Source: Ochromonas danica
Taxonomy: Eukaryota > Sar > Chrysophyceae > Chromulinales > Chromulinaceae
Length of the DNA stretch: 64,000 nucleotides
NCBI GenBank assembly: GCA_015146655.1
Contig: VKHL01000094.1
Location: forward strand, 1-64,000
Direction of reading: 5' to 3'
Shown: piece after piece, positions 10,929-24,421 of the stretch
How the letters are laid out: each line of letters starts with the position of its first letter
Position numbering within the stretch: the stretch's first letter is position 1
Notes under the pieces: model-generated
The model's database searches: none
The model's input: only the letters and a program-made list of their open reading frames with translations
Told to the model about the DNA's origin: nothing
Program-made: the position numbers and the translations under genes

Positions 10929-12898
10929 TTATGATAAAGCCTCGCAAACAATCTCATGCGGTACCTCATTGGGGCATGGCAGCTTTGCAGGATTTCGGTT
11001 GGTTGTGGGTCGCCTGCTCAGTCGCAGATCGACCTGAAGACCATCGCGCTCTTCGACAGAATGGACAGAGGAAGAGACGAAGAGAAGAGAACGAGACACA
11101 CCCAAAAGCTGCATTGAATGAAGATTCAAAGTTGTAAATGGTCTTTTTCCACCAAATATGCCACCAAATGAAAATAAACCTCGACCTTTCCTACGAGCCT
11201 TATTGGCTGAAAGAAAGAACAAACAGCATAAAAACAAAAAACGATATAGTCTACAACATAATAACAACACACACTTACCATTCACAATATAAGCCTTTAA
11301 AAACTTCTCCTTTTCCTCTCGAGAGAAGAATTGGCGATGCCTCGCAAACGATACATAATAAACCATGCAAACCACATAGAAAAAGAGCAAGGATAACCCT
11401 ACCCACATTCTGTCATTCGCATCTTGATAATACAGGTTGGTCACAAAAAGTAATATCCATAGCCCGATCGCCATCAATGCTCCAACCATGCCGAATGGGC
11501 TTCGAAAACCGCGATCCATATTTGCAAACCGTGTCGAGAAGATCAGATACGCACCCATCATACAGCAAATCTCGAAGCAAGCCAACAACCCCGCCATATG
11601 AACTATATAAGGTAAGAGATCATCGATCGTATAGTAACACACCACCAACAAGATATACGACACTACGCCTGAGATCGTTACAGGAATTATTGTCTCCAAG
11701 ACAGATTTTAGAGGATGGGACACTGCAAAACCTCTTTCTGACGCACTGCAATCGTAAGAAATGCTGCTCTTATTCTCACCAACTATATTTCCCTCAATTT
11801 CATAACCAACATCAGATCCACCAGAAACATCAATTTTAGCCAGCTTCTTCAAATAACGTAAATTAAAAGACGGAAATAGCCCCGAATCCATCATGGAATT
11901 AATCTGTTTCGCTCCACTATAGAATACCCCCAAGCTCGCTCCCACTATTGAAGGAAGAGAGAAGAAGTCCGCGAACTTCGCCTTGATGCCAGGTAAAGCG
12001 ATCGTTAACCCTGGTGAAAACGGAAAGAAGTTCGTCGCAAACAACAATGGATTCATCGAATAGGCACGCATCGATATTATTGTAGCCAATCCCATCACGA
12101 TGGAGACTAACGTCACGATCACCATCACATATGGTACCACCTTGTTCGACTCATTATCCATGCAAGTGCGCACTGAATCGATACCTACGAAAAGGTAACC
12201 TGCTAAACCCAAGCCTTGCAGGAAGTCATCTCCATCTGTATTGAAAGGATTGATATCCTTACGGAAATGCTTCCAATTACTCTCCTTCGCTGCACCAAAG
12301 ATGAAGATGCCTTGAGTTATCATCGTCATTAAGGCCAAACCCACCCACACATACACAGACCAATTCAATGGCACTGCCTTGAATGCTATGGCACATACAT
12401 AAAACGCCAGCCAGATCACAGGCAGCCAATGGTCTTCGAACTCATACACGTTCTGAAACAACAACCCGACTATATACACCGTCAACACTGCGAATAAGAT
12501 ATACTTAGCTGCCTCAGAGCATCCTGTCAAAAATCCGACCGTTGGGCCCATTGTGCATCGGACATAACCATAGCATCCTCCAGAGAAAGGAATGATGGAT
12601 ACCATCTCAGCAAGGCAGAATGTTAATGCCAGATAGATTATCGCACAGACCACGGTGGCCACAAAGAATGACCACACACCATATAGCAACAGTCCTACAA
12701 AAGCAGCAGTTCGATTACACATGCTTCATTTCATAATGGACATTGATTGGGCGAAGGTAAAGAGAGGATGTTAGGTGAAGATGGTTTACCTGGTTGCCAG
12801 AGTATTGTTTGTTTGCCATTCATCACACAAAAACCTAAAGCGCAGAGATAAGACCAACGTTTCTTTTCCTGAGTGACTTTCGATAACCATTTCATCAT
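10929..12898 (-). CDS. Permease array copy 4, ethanolamine/amino-acid permease-like
   Basis: Exons 12898-12790, 12694-11279 and 11206-10929 (introns 95 and 72 nt) encode about 600 residues, the longest copy. The N-terminus MMKWLSKVTQEKK differs from copies 1-3 and is shared with copy 5; two adjacent ATGs could serve as start. The twelve-segment APC core has FSGGCYGYVR and the EFEDHWLPV loop seen in every copy. The C-terminal exon differs in kind from copies 1-3: KARRKGRGLFSFGG, then a Ser/Val-rich part and VDLRLSRRP, ending with a unique extension of about 25 residues. The substrate loop around the middle of the protein, between TM8 and TM9, is the most variable part. Confidence 0.85.
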
Positions 12899-13890
12899 TT
12901 TTTTCTATATCTGCTTTCCGTTGCTACACTACAAGCCATTCGTTCATCGTTACTATATGATAGGTTCTATTTATAGATCAGAAGAAGAAATGCATTGAAT
13001 TCAGAACAAAAGGTGGGCTGTGATAATCGACCTATTTCCATGGATTTCCACGGAATGGAGAAACTGTTGGTGTCGGGTGGGATCATAATTGGCATAATCA
13101 ATCAATCTGAGATAGAAATGTTCTCTGGATGTGTGATGTCATCAGAACGTCTTTTAATTAAGCTGTATGGCCCATTATTAGCACTATTGCCTGCACCCAA
13201 TCATCAATGTACATTTTGAAAGGACGGGCAAGTGACTTATAACAATGTCAACTTTTCGTGAGGTACGACCCCTATCTCCCCTAGATGACGCTTGTCAAAA
13301 ATAAACTTCATTATTGATGTATTTGTTTATAATAAGTGATTACACAGCTGAAATGCGTTAAAGACTTCATGTACATAAAAACAACTATTTACCACAAATG
13401 CAAACTTGACCAAACACAACCAACTCTAGATAGAAGGATCGATTCAGACATAGTTTACTCTTTCTTCCTTTTGTCATCATTCGTATCCTTCCAACTATAA
13501 CTCACAAATAATCTAAACGAGCCATACCATGCAATGCCATCTTAAGGGGCCCAGTTCGTATTGTGAAGCAAGAAATCGCCAAGCAGAAAATTAAACTGTT
13601 GCAGATCTTGGGAGCAACTACCAAATCAATAATAATGGATTAAACAAATATTTGACATGAAACAAATAAAAACCACCACACCAAGCCTGTACTTAGACAG
13701 AGCATCCAATTATATTGCTACTGATCCTCGTAACTGAACTGTAATCGAATCAAGCACAGCTAAGCACATAAAAAAAAAACGACCGTGCAAAAAAATAACG
13801 ATAACAATATCCTTCCACTACATCGATGCATACTGTATGTTCCATCTTGTTACAACACTTGCTTTTCGATCGTCTTCAGATTCATTCATT
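12899..13890. other. Intergenic between permease copies 4 and 5
   Basis: About 1 kb. The stretch 13330-13540 is recognisably similar to the 3' flanks of the neighbouring copies. No exon with splice or homology support is present. Confidence 0.45.
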
Positions 13891-15798
13891 CTAGCTTAGC
13901 GGTGTACTTCGGTCAGTTTGAGATCGCCTGCTAAGTCGGAGCTCCACCTGGCTATGGATGGACGAAGAATTAACATCAATAGAACGGGAAGCCACGAAAA
14001 TATGAACTGTGCGGAGAGTAGTAATAGAACTCCTTCTACCAAACGCACCACCAAATAAAACTGAACCACGAACTCTCCTGCGAGCCTTATTAGCTACAAA
14101 GCACAAGACAAAAATAAAGTAAAAATAAAAATAAGCTAATACGCAGCATTATAACAACACACACTTACCATTCACAATATAAGCCTTTAAAAACTTTTCC
14201 TGTTCCTCTCGAGAAAAGAATTGATAATGACAAGCAAATGATACATAATAAACCATGCAAACCACATAGAAAAAGAGCAGGGATAATCCTACCCACATTC
14301 TGTCATTCGTATCTTGATAATACAGGTTGGTCACAAATAGTAATATCCAAAGCCCGATCGCCATCAATGCTCCCACCATGCCGAATGGACTTCGAAAACC
14401 GCGATCCATATTTGCAAACCGTGTCGAGAAGATCAGATACCCACCCATCATACAGCAAATCTCGAAACAGCCTAATAACGCAGCCGTGCGAACTATATAA
14501 GGTAAGAGATCATCGATCGTATAGTAACACACCACCAACAAGATATACGACACTACGCCTGAGATCGTTAAAGGAATTATTGTCTCCAGCGTCGACTTCG
14601 AATGACGGGCCGTTGCTGATACTCTACCTGACACCATGTCATCATCAGCAACCATGCTAATAATTTCATTCGCCGCACCGTGCACACTTTCATCCGCAAC
14701 GAGAGCAACATCAACTTTTCCCAGCTTCTTCAAATCACGTGTACTCACAGATGGGAACAACCCCGAATCCATCATCGAGCTAATCTGTTTCGCTCCACTA
14801 TAGAATACCCCCAAGCCCGCACCCAATATTGAAGGAAGAGAGAAGAAGTCTATAAACTTGGCCTTGATTCCTGGCAGCGCAATAGTTAACCCTGGTGAAA
14901 ACGGAAAGAAGTTCGTCGCAAACAACAATGGATTCATCGAATAGGCACGCATCGATATTATTGTAGCCAATCCCATCACGATGGAGACTAACGTCACGAT
15001 CACCATCACATATGGTACCACCTTGTTCGACTCATTATCCATGCAAGTGCGCACTGAATCGATACCTACGAACAGGTAACCTGCTAAACCCAAGCCTTGC
15101 AGGAAGTCATCTCCATCCGTATTGAAAGGATTGATATCCTTACGGAAATGCTTCCAATTACTCTCCTTCGCTGCACCAAAGATGAAGATGCATTGAGTGA
15201 TCATTGTCATCAAGGCCAGACCCACCCACACATACACAGACCATGTCAATGGCACTGTCTTGAATGCTATGGCGCATACATAAAACGCCAGCCAGATCAC
15301 AGGCAGCCAATGGTCTTCGAACTCATACACGTTCTGAAACAGCACGCTTATCACATAGGAAAATATAACTGCATATAGGATATACTTCGCTGCCTCTGAG
15401 CATCCTGTCAAAAAGCCTGCCGTTGGACCCAATGTGCATCGGACATAACCATAGCATCCTCCAGAGAAAGGAATGATGGACACCATCTCAGCAAGGCAGA
15501 ATGTTAACGCCAGATAGATTACAGCGCAGACCACGGTGGCCACAAAGAATGACCACACACCACAGAGTAATAGTCCTACAAAAACAGCAGTTCGATTGCA
15601 CACGGTTCATTTCATAATGGGCATGGAAGATGGGAAATTGATTAAGCGCAGGAAAAAGGACGTATGTTATAGGTGAAGATGAGATTTACCTGGTTGCCAG
15701 AGTATTGTTTGTTTGCCATTCATCACACAAAAACCTAAAGCACAAAGATAAGGCCAATGTTTCTTTTCCTGAGTGACTTTCGATAACCATTTCATCAT
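13891..15798 (-). CDS. Permease array copy 5, ethanolamine/amino-acid permease-like
   Basis: Exons 15798-15690, 15575-14169 and 14093-13891 (introns 114 and 75 nt) encode about 572 residues. The first exon is nearly identical to copy 4 (MMKWLSKVTQEKK, NGKQTILW). The core keeps the APC motifs. The last exon begins after a TAG acceptor, reads NKARRRVRGSVLFGG and ends in a tail with VELRLSRR, the second tail type. Residues around the central loop (VADESVHGAANE) are unique to this copy. A 195-bp block (14353-14547) is identical by eye to copy 6. Confidence 0.85.
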
Positions 15799-16745
15799 TT
15801 TCTTCTTTAAAGTTATTATGCTATGATGCTGGTCATTTGTTCAACGTCATTCGCTTGGATGAAAGGAAGGAATGGGAATGCCAAAGCCACAAAGCCATTC
15901 CATGGAATGCCAAAGAATGCCATAATTCCATCGCCTTTCCAACTTTAACGTTTCAAATTTTTATTCTCTTCGGACGAATATGTTCTTACTTCGATACTGA
16001 ATCAAACACGATTTAAATTATTGGATGAAGTAAATATCAAAAGTTGCTGAAAATAGCAGTTCATGCAATTGTTGGTAGATTCAACTGGTTTGGACGTTAT
16101 TCTCATCATGCATAGTCTAGCAGTTGCCAAGATGTGCTGGTATTATCGGATAGATGACGGCTTGAGGGTGTCCCTTGATTTGTTTATTTAGCCGCAAGTT
16201 TGAGGTATTATTCAATCTAGTGTATTTATGGAACGCTGCGATTTACACAATCAAAGGATCAAAATGATACAGTATAACGTCATTTGATTTGATCAGTTAC
16301 TTAATTATACAGCTAAATACGCTTATGGATTTATTTATCTCTTCTACAAAAACCACTTACTCAAATATTTAACGTCACATAAATTTGATCAACACAACCG
16401 CCCTTAGATAGAAGGATCGAGAATATACATATACCCTTATCTCCAGGCCGCTCTTCCCACCAACCTAACTTATTTATACAAGATGATAGCATAGTTTACG
16501 TTGTGCAACAAATAACATGATTACCAAGCCCTAACTATACGAAACAGGAAATGTCTGGCCCAATCAACTAAACGAAGCCAAACTTGACAAGAAAAGAGTA
16601 AATAGTATATCGGGAATAGTCCCTTGGGAGCATGACAAATTCACCATTCGGAGAATTTACCAACAGCCAAACAGCTGAATGACGCAAATCTAACAGCTGA
16701 CCAAACACTATCTAACCCCGACACGCACAAGAAAATATTCCTATA
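15799..16745. other. Intergenic between permease copies 5 and 6
   Basis: About 950 bp. A GGAATGCCAAAG word recurs at 15875-15925 next to a CATTCCATGGAATG palindrome, possibly promoter elements of copy 5. The 16300-16460 part resembles the other copies' 3' flanks. No gene is seen. Confidence 0.45.
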
Positions 16746-18607
16746 CTACGGGCTTTGATGAGCATCAGCTCGTCGTTTCAGACGAAGCTCAGCCTGATGG
16801 CTATCATAAGTCTCAACATGACGAATAGAAGAAGCTAAATGCCGCGGTGAAGCAGTGGCGAACACAAACATATCATGAAAATACTTAATCCTACCAGACA
16901 CGATTCTGCCACTATCTTTTCCTCCATCACCGCCAGTAGTAAAACTACCCCTCGCCTTTCTTTTGGACAAATTAGCTGAAAAGAACAGTTAACCCAAACC
17001 AAAAAAAATCCAAAAACAACATAAACAGCTTACCATTCACAATATAAGCCTTTAAAAACTTCTCTTGTTCCTCTCGAGAGAAGAATTGCCGACGCCTTAC
17101 AAATGATACATAATAAACCATGCAAACTACGAAGAAAAAGAGCAGGGATAATCCTTCCCACATTCTGTCATTCGTATCTTGATAATACAGGTTGGTCACA
17201 AATAGTAATATCCAAAACCCGATCGCCATCAATGCTCCCACCATGCCGAATGGACTTCGAAAACCGCGATCCATATTTGCAAACCGTGTCGAGAAGATCA
17301 GATACCCACCCATCATACAGCAAATCTCGAAACAGCCTAATAACGCAGCCGTGCGAACTATATAAGGTAAGAGATCATCGATCGTATAGTAACACACCAC
17401 CAACAAGATATAAGACACTAGGCCTGAGATCGTTAAAGGAATTATTGTCTCCATCACCGTCCAGGGAGGTGATGTTAACACAATTTCTGATCTTATGTCA
17501 CTATCTGAAATGTTCTCTTTATTCTCACTCACTGCATACCTCTTACTTTTATTCGATCCTTCCAAACCACCCACTTTAGCCAGATTCCTCAAACCACATA
17601 ACGTCAGAGACGGTAAAAAACGAGAATCCATCATCGAGCTGATCTGCTTCCCTCCACTATAGAAGAAACCTAAATTTGCACCCAAAACGCAAGGTAGCGT
17701 AAAGAAATCTGCGAACTTGGCTTTGATGCCAGGCAATGCAATCGTTAACCCTGGTGAAAACGGTAAAAAACTCGGTACCAGAAACATCGAATAGGCTCGC
17801 ATCGATATTATTGTAGCCAATCCCATCATGATGGAGACTAACGTCAGGATTACCATCACATATGGTACCACCTTGTTCGACTCATTATCCATGCAAGTGC
17901 GCACTGAATCGATACCCGTGAACAGGTAACCTGCTAAACCCAAGCCTTGCAGGAAATCATCTCCATCCGTATTGAAAGGATTGATATCTTTACGGAAATG
18001 CTTCCAATTACTCTCCTTCGCTGCACCAAAGATGAAGATGCATTGAGTTATCAATGTCATCAAGGCCAGACCCACCCACACATAAATAGACCAATTCAAT
18101 GGCACTGCCTTGAATGCTATGGCACACACATAAAACGCCAGCCAGATCACGGGCAGCCAATGGTCTTCGAACTCATACACGTTCTGAAATAGTAGACCTA
18201 TCACATAGGCTAATATAACTGCATATAGGATATACTTCGCTGCCTCTGAGCATCCTGTCAAAAAGCCGACCGTTGGACCCAATGTGCATCGGACATAACC
18301 ATAGCATCCTCCAGAGAAAGGAATGATTGACACCATCTCAGCAAGGCAGAATGTTAATGCCAGATAGATAGTCGCACAGACCACAGTGGTCACAAAGAAT
18401 GACCACACACCACAGAGTACTAATCCTAAAATACGATCAACAGTCAGTTTAATCAAAAAAGAAAAGAAATGGAGGAAAAGAAAGGCGAGATGTGTTACCT
18501 TGTTGCCAGAGTATTGTCTGTTTGCCATTCATCACACAAAAACCCAAAGCGCACAGATGAAGCCAACGCTTCATTGTCTCTGTGATTTTGAACGACCAAT
18601 TCAGCAT
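16746..18607 (-). CDS. Permease array copy 6, ethanolamine/amino-acid permease-like
   Basis: Exons 18607-18499, 18425-17034 and 16975-16746 (introns 73 and 58 nt) give about 576 residues. Start MLNWSFKITETMKR is the only ATG that keeps TM1 whole. The APC core is conserved, but the segment after RAYSM is altered: the SMNPLLFATNFF stretch found in the other copies becomes SMFLVPSF, a loss of several residues near a membrane segment. The tail is of the second type, ending AELRLKRRADAHQSP. This copy lies at the promoter end of the array, back to back with the axonemal gene at 19270. Confidence 0.83.
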
Positions 18608-19269
18608 TTCATAGAACGTTTAATGTTTTATAATCCTATTTTTATATGGTGTGATTCTGCACAATCATCTCATAGGTTCATACGTCTATTTCCATGTGAT
18701 TGATTGCTCACTTCGGACGCCGACGTCGTTCTCTCAGTGAGCACTGAGAGACTGGTGGTTTTACCATCGGCAATAAGGAGTTCTAAATTCATTTATTCGG
18801 GTTTTGATTTTCACGGTGGATTTGCTCCTGCTGTATGGAATGTGTCAATGGATTGTCTAGACAATGAGTTTCCCACGCAATATAAGACTCATTTTGTCCA
18901 GCCAAAGTTTGGTCCAGCCAAGACCCTCCACTCAACTCGATAAATTTTTTGGTTGCTCCTCGTTCTCGAGCTATACGTACATTTATTCGCTTCCGTTTGG
19001 TGCTATGTATTATTTGAGACTTTCTCTACAAGAGGAAGCAATAACCAATCAATATTTCGATATATTGAAGGAGATATAGCGTCTCAAAGTGAGGATACTT
19101 TCTGAAACACCGGGTCCCGCGCAACTGACAGTTACGCATACACCGCCAAATTTGTCTGGACAAGAGCTTTGGCTAGACAAGGGTGTCTAGACAGCAGCTA
19201 CGCATACACTCCAATCAAATCAATTCTAATTATGTTGTGATGGTTTGTGCTTGAGGACCGAGGACTGTC
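18608..19269. promoter_or_regulatory. Divergent promoter region between permease copy 6 and the STPGR gene
   Basis: The 662 bp between two divergent start codons must serve both genes. It carries a perfect 14-base palindrome around GTCTAGAC at 18852-18865, a second TGTCTAGACA at 19184-19193, a related TTGTCTGGACAA at 19152-19163 and a half-site near 19174. Two TACGCATACAC copies at 19133-19143 and 19199-19209 flank the latter group. That these are binding sites is inference. Confidence 0.4.
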
Positions 19270-22200
19270 ATGGAGGATCATGAAAGTATTTCTCAGTTAC
19301 TCTCTCGTGTTAATTCGATAAGTTCAGCATTTGTTGTTTTGCAGAGAGATGTTAAACAGTTGACTGGAGAAGATGAATTACCAACCTCTTCCAATCTTGG
19401 CAACAAGAAAGTCACTGTTTTAACGGAAGAACAAAAGAGACAAATGAGCAAGTCATCCTGGGCAAGAAGTACATTGTCGAGTGAGCGGACTTTGTCTCGT
19501 AATACCAATGGTATTGCTGGAATGAAACGAGGCCATCATGAAGCTGTTGACAATGCTGTTCCACAGGTTGATTCCGTTCTTGTGAGTAAAGCAGATCGGG
19601 CAAGGAGAAAGCAAAGCCCTGCTTATAGCTTTGGTTATCGTCGCCCAGTCAAAGATGAGGCCGAGTCTGTGGCTGGTCTCCCTCATCCTATGACCTACAA
19701 TGTCAAGGAAGACCTTCTCTCCACTCGATCCCGAACAAAAGGCGGAAAGTTTCCCCTGTCTGCAAGGAACACAGATGCTTTAAATGGTATCCCATCTTCT
19801 ACCATGAGTGTAGGTGATGCTATGGTTGGTAATCTCGAGGATATTGAGGAAGTTGTGATGGATTATATAACAGATGGGGGCCATTCCTTTGGCAAAGCTG
19901 ATCGATTCAAGCAAGCCAATTCAACAAGATTGGCCACCGAGTCTAATCATGGTGATAATGCAGACGTAAGCAAGATAGCTTTGTTGGATGTTGAAAAAGC
20001 CCGAGACGCAACTCGACCTCATGTTGCCACCGCAATCATTCGAATTCCAAGTGCACCTCCTTCTGCTGCACCTGTCAACATCTCTCAAGTCAATGGGATA
20101 GAGACAGCGCATGATGGAGGCAGTGGCGATGTCAGCAAGAAATTGGATTGCTTGTCTACTCATTTTCGTAGTCCAGCACCATCCCTCTATAATCAGAGGA
20201 AAAGTTCAGGGTCCAATGCAATCACAACAAGTAGTACAGAAATCATAGCGAATGCACAAAGAAGTGCTGAAAAAGAGATGGCAAAAACACCGGGACCTGG
20301 GTCGTATTGGATCTCTGATAGAGCATTGACCGCCACAAAGAAAGGATACGGAGTAGCAACAGGAACAGTCATTCATGGAAAAGAAAAATCCACCCCACGT
20401 CCACAATCGGCCAAAATTGATAAAAGCAAAGCAGCTGAGCTTGGACCTGGTTGCTACAACACTACTACAACCCGTGGTGTGTTGAGTACTGAACGACGAG
20501 TTCCAGCATCAGCTGTCTATCGCAATTCTGAAGCTGACAGTAAGAGTAACCCGCATCTCGCAAGGAAACGTTATTTTGAACAAAAGGCTCGTGATATGCG
20601 TGAAGCTTATGATTATCAGCATCTTCCTGATGATAGCATGCTTAGACCACGTATCCCTGTTGCTAGAGTAGTCAATACTCGACATGATCGAACACGACCA
20701 AGATCTGCTGAATCTGATCGAAAAGATGCCAAAAGTCGTCTTATTTGGGAAATTGATCGTGCATTAGAAGAAGAAGAGAAAAAGTATAGTGTAAGTTATG
20801 CATTAGTTGAGCATCGAAGCTCTACTCCAGTAAACTGGCGAGCAGAAACTGATGCTCGTAAAAGGACTATGGATCATTTACAAAAGGTTCCAGGTGCGTA
20901 CCAGCGCTTGCAAGAAAGTAGTGAAGAAGTGGAAAGAAGTAAACAGCGGTTTTATGGTCCCCAATTGCCTGTGCAGTGGGTCCAAGATAAAGCGGTGTTA
21001 AGGTCTCGTCAAGGTAGGTATAGAGAATCATCAGGTAGTCGGTCGAATAGTCCTGCGAGAGAACTGCTGGAGATGTTGGGGGAAGTAGATAAGAGACCAA
21101 AACCTGATGATCTTGATGAGTATACAGGAGCATTCTTGCGATCATCTTATTCTGGTGCTTTACGTAAGCCTGGATATAGCGGGGCAGTTGACAATTCCAA
21201 TCCAAATAGTAAATCAGGTCCGATCAATCGAGATAGCTGGATAAACTACGGTGAACCAAGTGCCAAAGAAAGAGATTTTTTGAGTAGTCAATTACAACCT
21301 GATTGGACTGCGTCTGAAAGTAGTCACAATGTAACCAGTCGTACTCGTCGGCAAGGATTCATTATGAGCAATATACCCGGTCGAGAGGAAGTTCGTGTTA
21401 TATCGAAAGGCATTAAACTGACAAAGAGTTTTACTGAAGGGGGTCCTATTCTTGTAGAGGAAGAGGATGGTTTAGCACAAGTTACTGGACCTGGATTATA
21501 TGATACTACAAGTGGTGAGTTGATAGAGGTGTTGTGTTGTTACTAATGCACATTTTTATTTAATTTGATGTGCATGCTGTCCACAATTGCATACAGGTAA
21601 GAGCATTGCCACTGCTCCCGTGAAAGGTGTTCCTTTCTCCAAATCCACAGCTCGTGATCCGTCTTTCGAGGGACAGTTAGGCAATGGAGAAGAGAGAGAA
21701 GGACAAATATTGGATATAGATTACGGGCAAGCAAAGGATATGGTACAAGGTCGTCATCGAAATCGTGGGCCTCAGCTCTATCGAAAGGTTAGGATACTTG
21801 ATCAACAGTTTGGTACTCATTCATTGTACTCATGTTGACATGGGATGATTGTTTAGGATCGATATGAAGATGATGTTCAAGATGTTGACAATGATCCTGA
21901 TGCTTTCCCACAAGATCCTAAACATGAACATCTTGGTGGATCTTGGTTTGAAAGTGACTTTGATCAAATTGTCAAGAATAAACGACAAGGTCAAGGTGTT
22001 GTAGACTTCTCCAAGATGACATCACGCCCCAATGATATCGTATCTACTAACGATGAAGAAGGTCAAGATGGTGCAGTATTGGATTTACAGATCAACGATT
22101 GGCAACCACATAAAAGTAACTTGGATGGGAAAGTCTTGGCTTTTGGTGATCCAGCAAATAATCCTCGATTTCCTCAATCTAATACCGATAATATTGGTCA

Positions 22201-24421
22201 TCAATTGGATTTAGATCCAATGTTAGCAAGAGATAAAATGAAAGATAAACGAGTCAGTGGAGTGGATTTGACGAAGATGCAAGGACGTTCTTTGAATGGA
22301 GTTGATGTTAGTCGTACTGCGGCCATGGATGATGTCAATGGATCTGTTGACTTGGATTTAGCTGTGGCGTTAGGGAGAGAGAAGGCTGATGATATTGCTC
22401 GAGGTTAGACTGTTATCTTGTTTGACAATTATAGTGGTTTTGATTGGTTAGTTGGTTTCTGTTCTTATAGGTGTTAATGCTGTGAAAAAGCGTCGCGATA
22501 AAGGATTTGTAGATTTTTCTAAACAGAGTAATCGATTAGATGTCGAACGGAATCGTCAAGAACAACTTCAAGTTCAAGGAGAAGGATCAAACACAATGTA
22601 TAATGATGAAGAACTGCTCTTGGAAGAAAGTGCAAAGAATAAGAGCGCAAATATGAATGGTATGTATGATACATCTTTACTACCACACTCTCTCATATAT
22701 ATTATATAACAAATCGCGATATAATTGTGAATAATGATCAGGTAAAGGCATTTTGGATTGGAATCTTCTTCAAGGACGAGACGATATTACTAAAACTAAA
22801 GATACTATTCAAATCAATACTGAAGGAAGTGAGCAATTAGCGGATGAATTGAAGTTAGCACCAAAGGTCGATGGCCTTAGCAAGTATGTCATCAGTTTAT
22901 TCTTGCAATTTACATCAAAACTATCGCTAACTGATGTTGTTTGTTTTGTTGAAATAGGTATAAGAATGTCCCAAGAGCATTAGATTGGAATAAACACAAT
23001 GCTCGTAGTGCTTTGAATAATGAGTTAACAGTCAATTCTCATGGTAGTGTTACAGAGAACGGTCAAGCACGGGAAGGGCGTGTATTAGATCTAGATGAAG
23101 TTGATCCAGGTATTGTATTCTTGATAACAATTCATGTACTGATAAGTAACACAATATACCGATAATGTGATGTGATATGATAGGAGATTTCAAAAAGAGA
23201 GGATTTAATAGTTTGGCACTTGTTCAAAAGAAAGGTCAAAATATTAATATGAGTAATCAACTTGATCGTCAACTTGTTCCATCTTCTATAGACGATGGCA
23301 GTTTATTTGCTAAAGAAGAATTAATACTTGATCGTATTGAAATAGCGAAGGATAATAGTAAAACACGTCCTCGAGCTGCTGTCTCTATGCAAAATAAAGG
23401 TGATTTAGTCTATCCTCATACACCTTCTCTTACAGCTGAAGAAGCAGATTATCATGACACAGAAGTTATTTTAGATCCAAAGAAAGTATATCGTGATAGT
23501 TTTGATATGGAGAAGAACAATACTATACGAAAGATTAATACCAAGGAAAAGAATAATATTAAAGGAGAGAATCTTAAGAATAATTTAAGATTAAGTACTG
23601 CCGAACAATACGTTCTAAGAGAATTACAACAAAATGAAGAAGAATTAGATCTTAATCCTAAGTTTCCTCATGGAATTGGTCAAGAGAAGAAAGGCTATAC
23701 TACCATGTCAGACAAAGAAGAAGGTAGAGGAATAGTAAATCCTGCTGTGGCAATGGCAGCGAATGAAGATGGTAGTCTACAACCTGTTCAAGCATTACGA
23801 TTAGATCCTTCTGATCAAACTATCAAGAAGAAAAGTCGTGGTACTATCTTAGCTAGTGGTGCTGAGAGATTTCGTCCACCTGATGAAGTCAAAGTTATGA
23901 TAGAATTAGAAAAACAAGATTTAGGTGAATTAAAACTTGATCCAAGCGATAAAACAGCACGAACTAATAATGCAAGACCTTCTTCCTTGCAGAACAAAGA
24001 AAAGCGATTTGTTGATAATTCTTCAAAGATCGTATCCAATACAACGAAGGAGAATCCAAAGAGGGTGATAACTGATACAACAACTCCAACCAATACAAAC
24101 GCTTTGAAAACCAAATCTATGACAACTGGCACAAAACGAGTTGTTATCAATGCTCCTCCTCCTTCTTCTTCTTCTTCTTCCACAGTCTCTCGTCCTTCTT
24201 CTTTGAAGACTTCGCAGGTAAAAGGAAAAGAGATTCCTCAAAGCAAGACGATTGAAAGTCCCTATCAGACTCCCAAAGTCAATGCGGGGACAGGTTTTCC
24301 ACTTGCTCGTCCTCCTTCCAATAAGAAGATTTCAACGACCGCTCCAGGTGGTGATGAACCTACAGCTGATGAGCTTCTACAAGAAGTGAATGTGAAGTTG
24401 AGAGAATTGGGACTTGCTTGA
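19270..24421 (+). CDS. Axonemal STPGR (SHIPPO/ODF3-type) repeat protein
   Basis: Seven exons: 19270-21514, 21597-21787, 21857-22403, 22471-22659, 22742-22883, 22958-23109 and 23184-24421, all in phase, giving about 1,567 residues. Three PG-rich repeats of the sperm-tail family are visible: TPGPGSYW near residue 340, ELGPGCYN near 393 and VTGPGLYD near 740. Proteins of this family decorate ciliary doublet microtubules, so the cell is very likely flagellated. An N-terminal segment of about 30 residues looks helical. From about residue 760 to 1480 the protein carries degenerate units built on hydrophobic-Asp pairs (ILDI, VLDL, VDLD, ILDW, ALDW, LKLD) spaced 30-60 residues apart; I do not know a family for these. 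The C-terminus is Ser/Pro-rich and ends in a short amphipathic helix. Confidence 0.8.
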
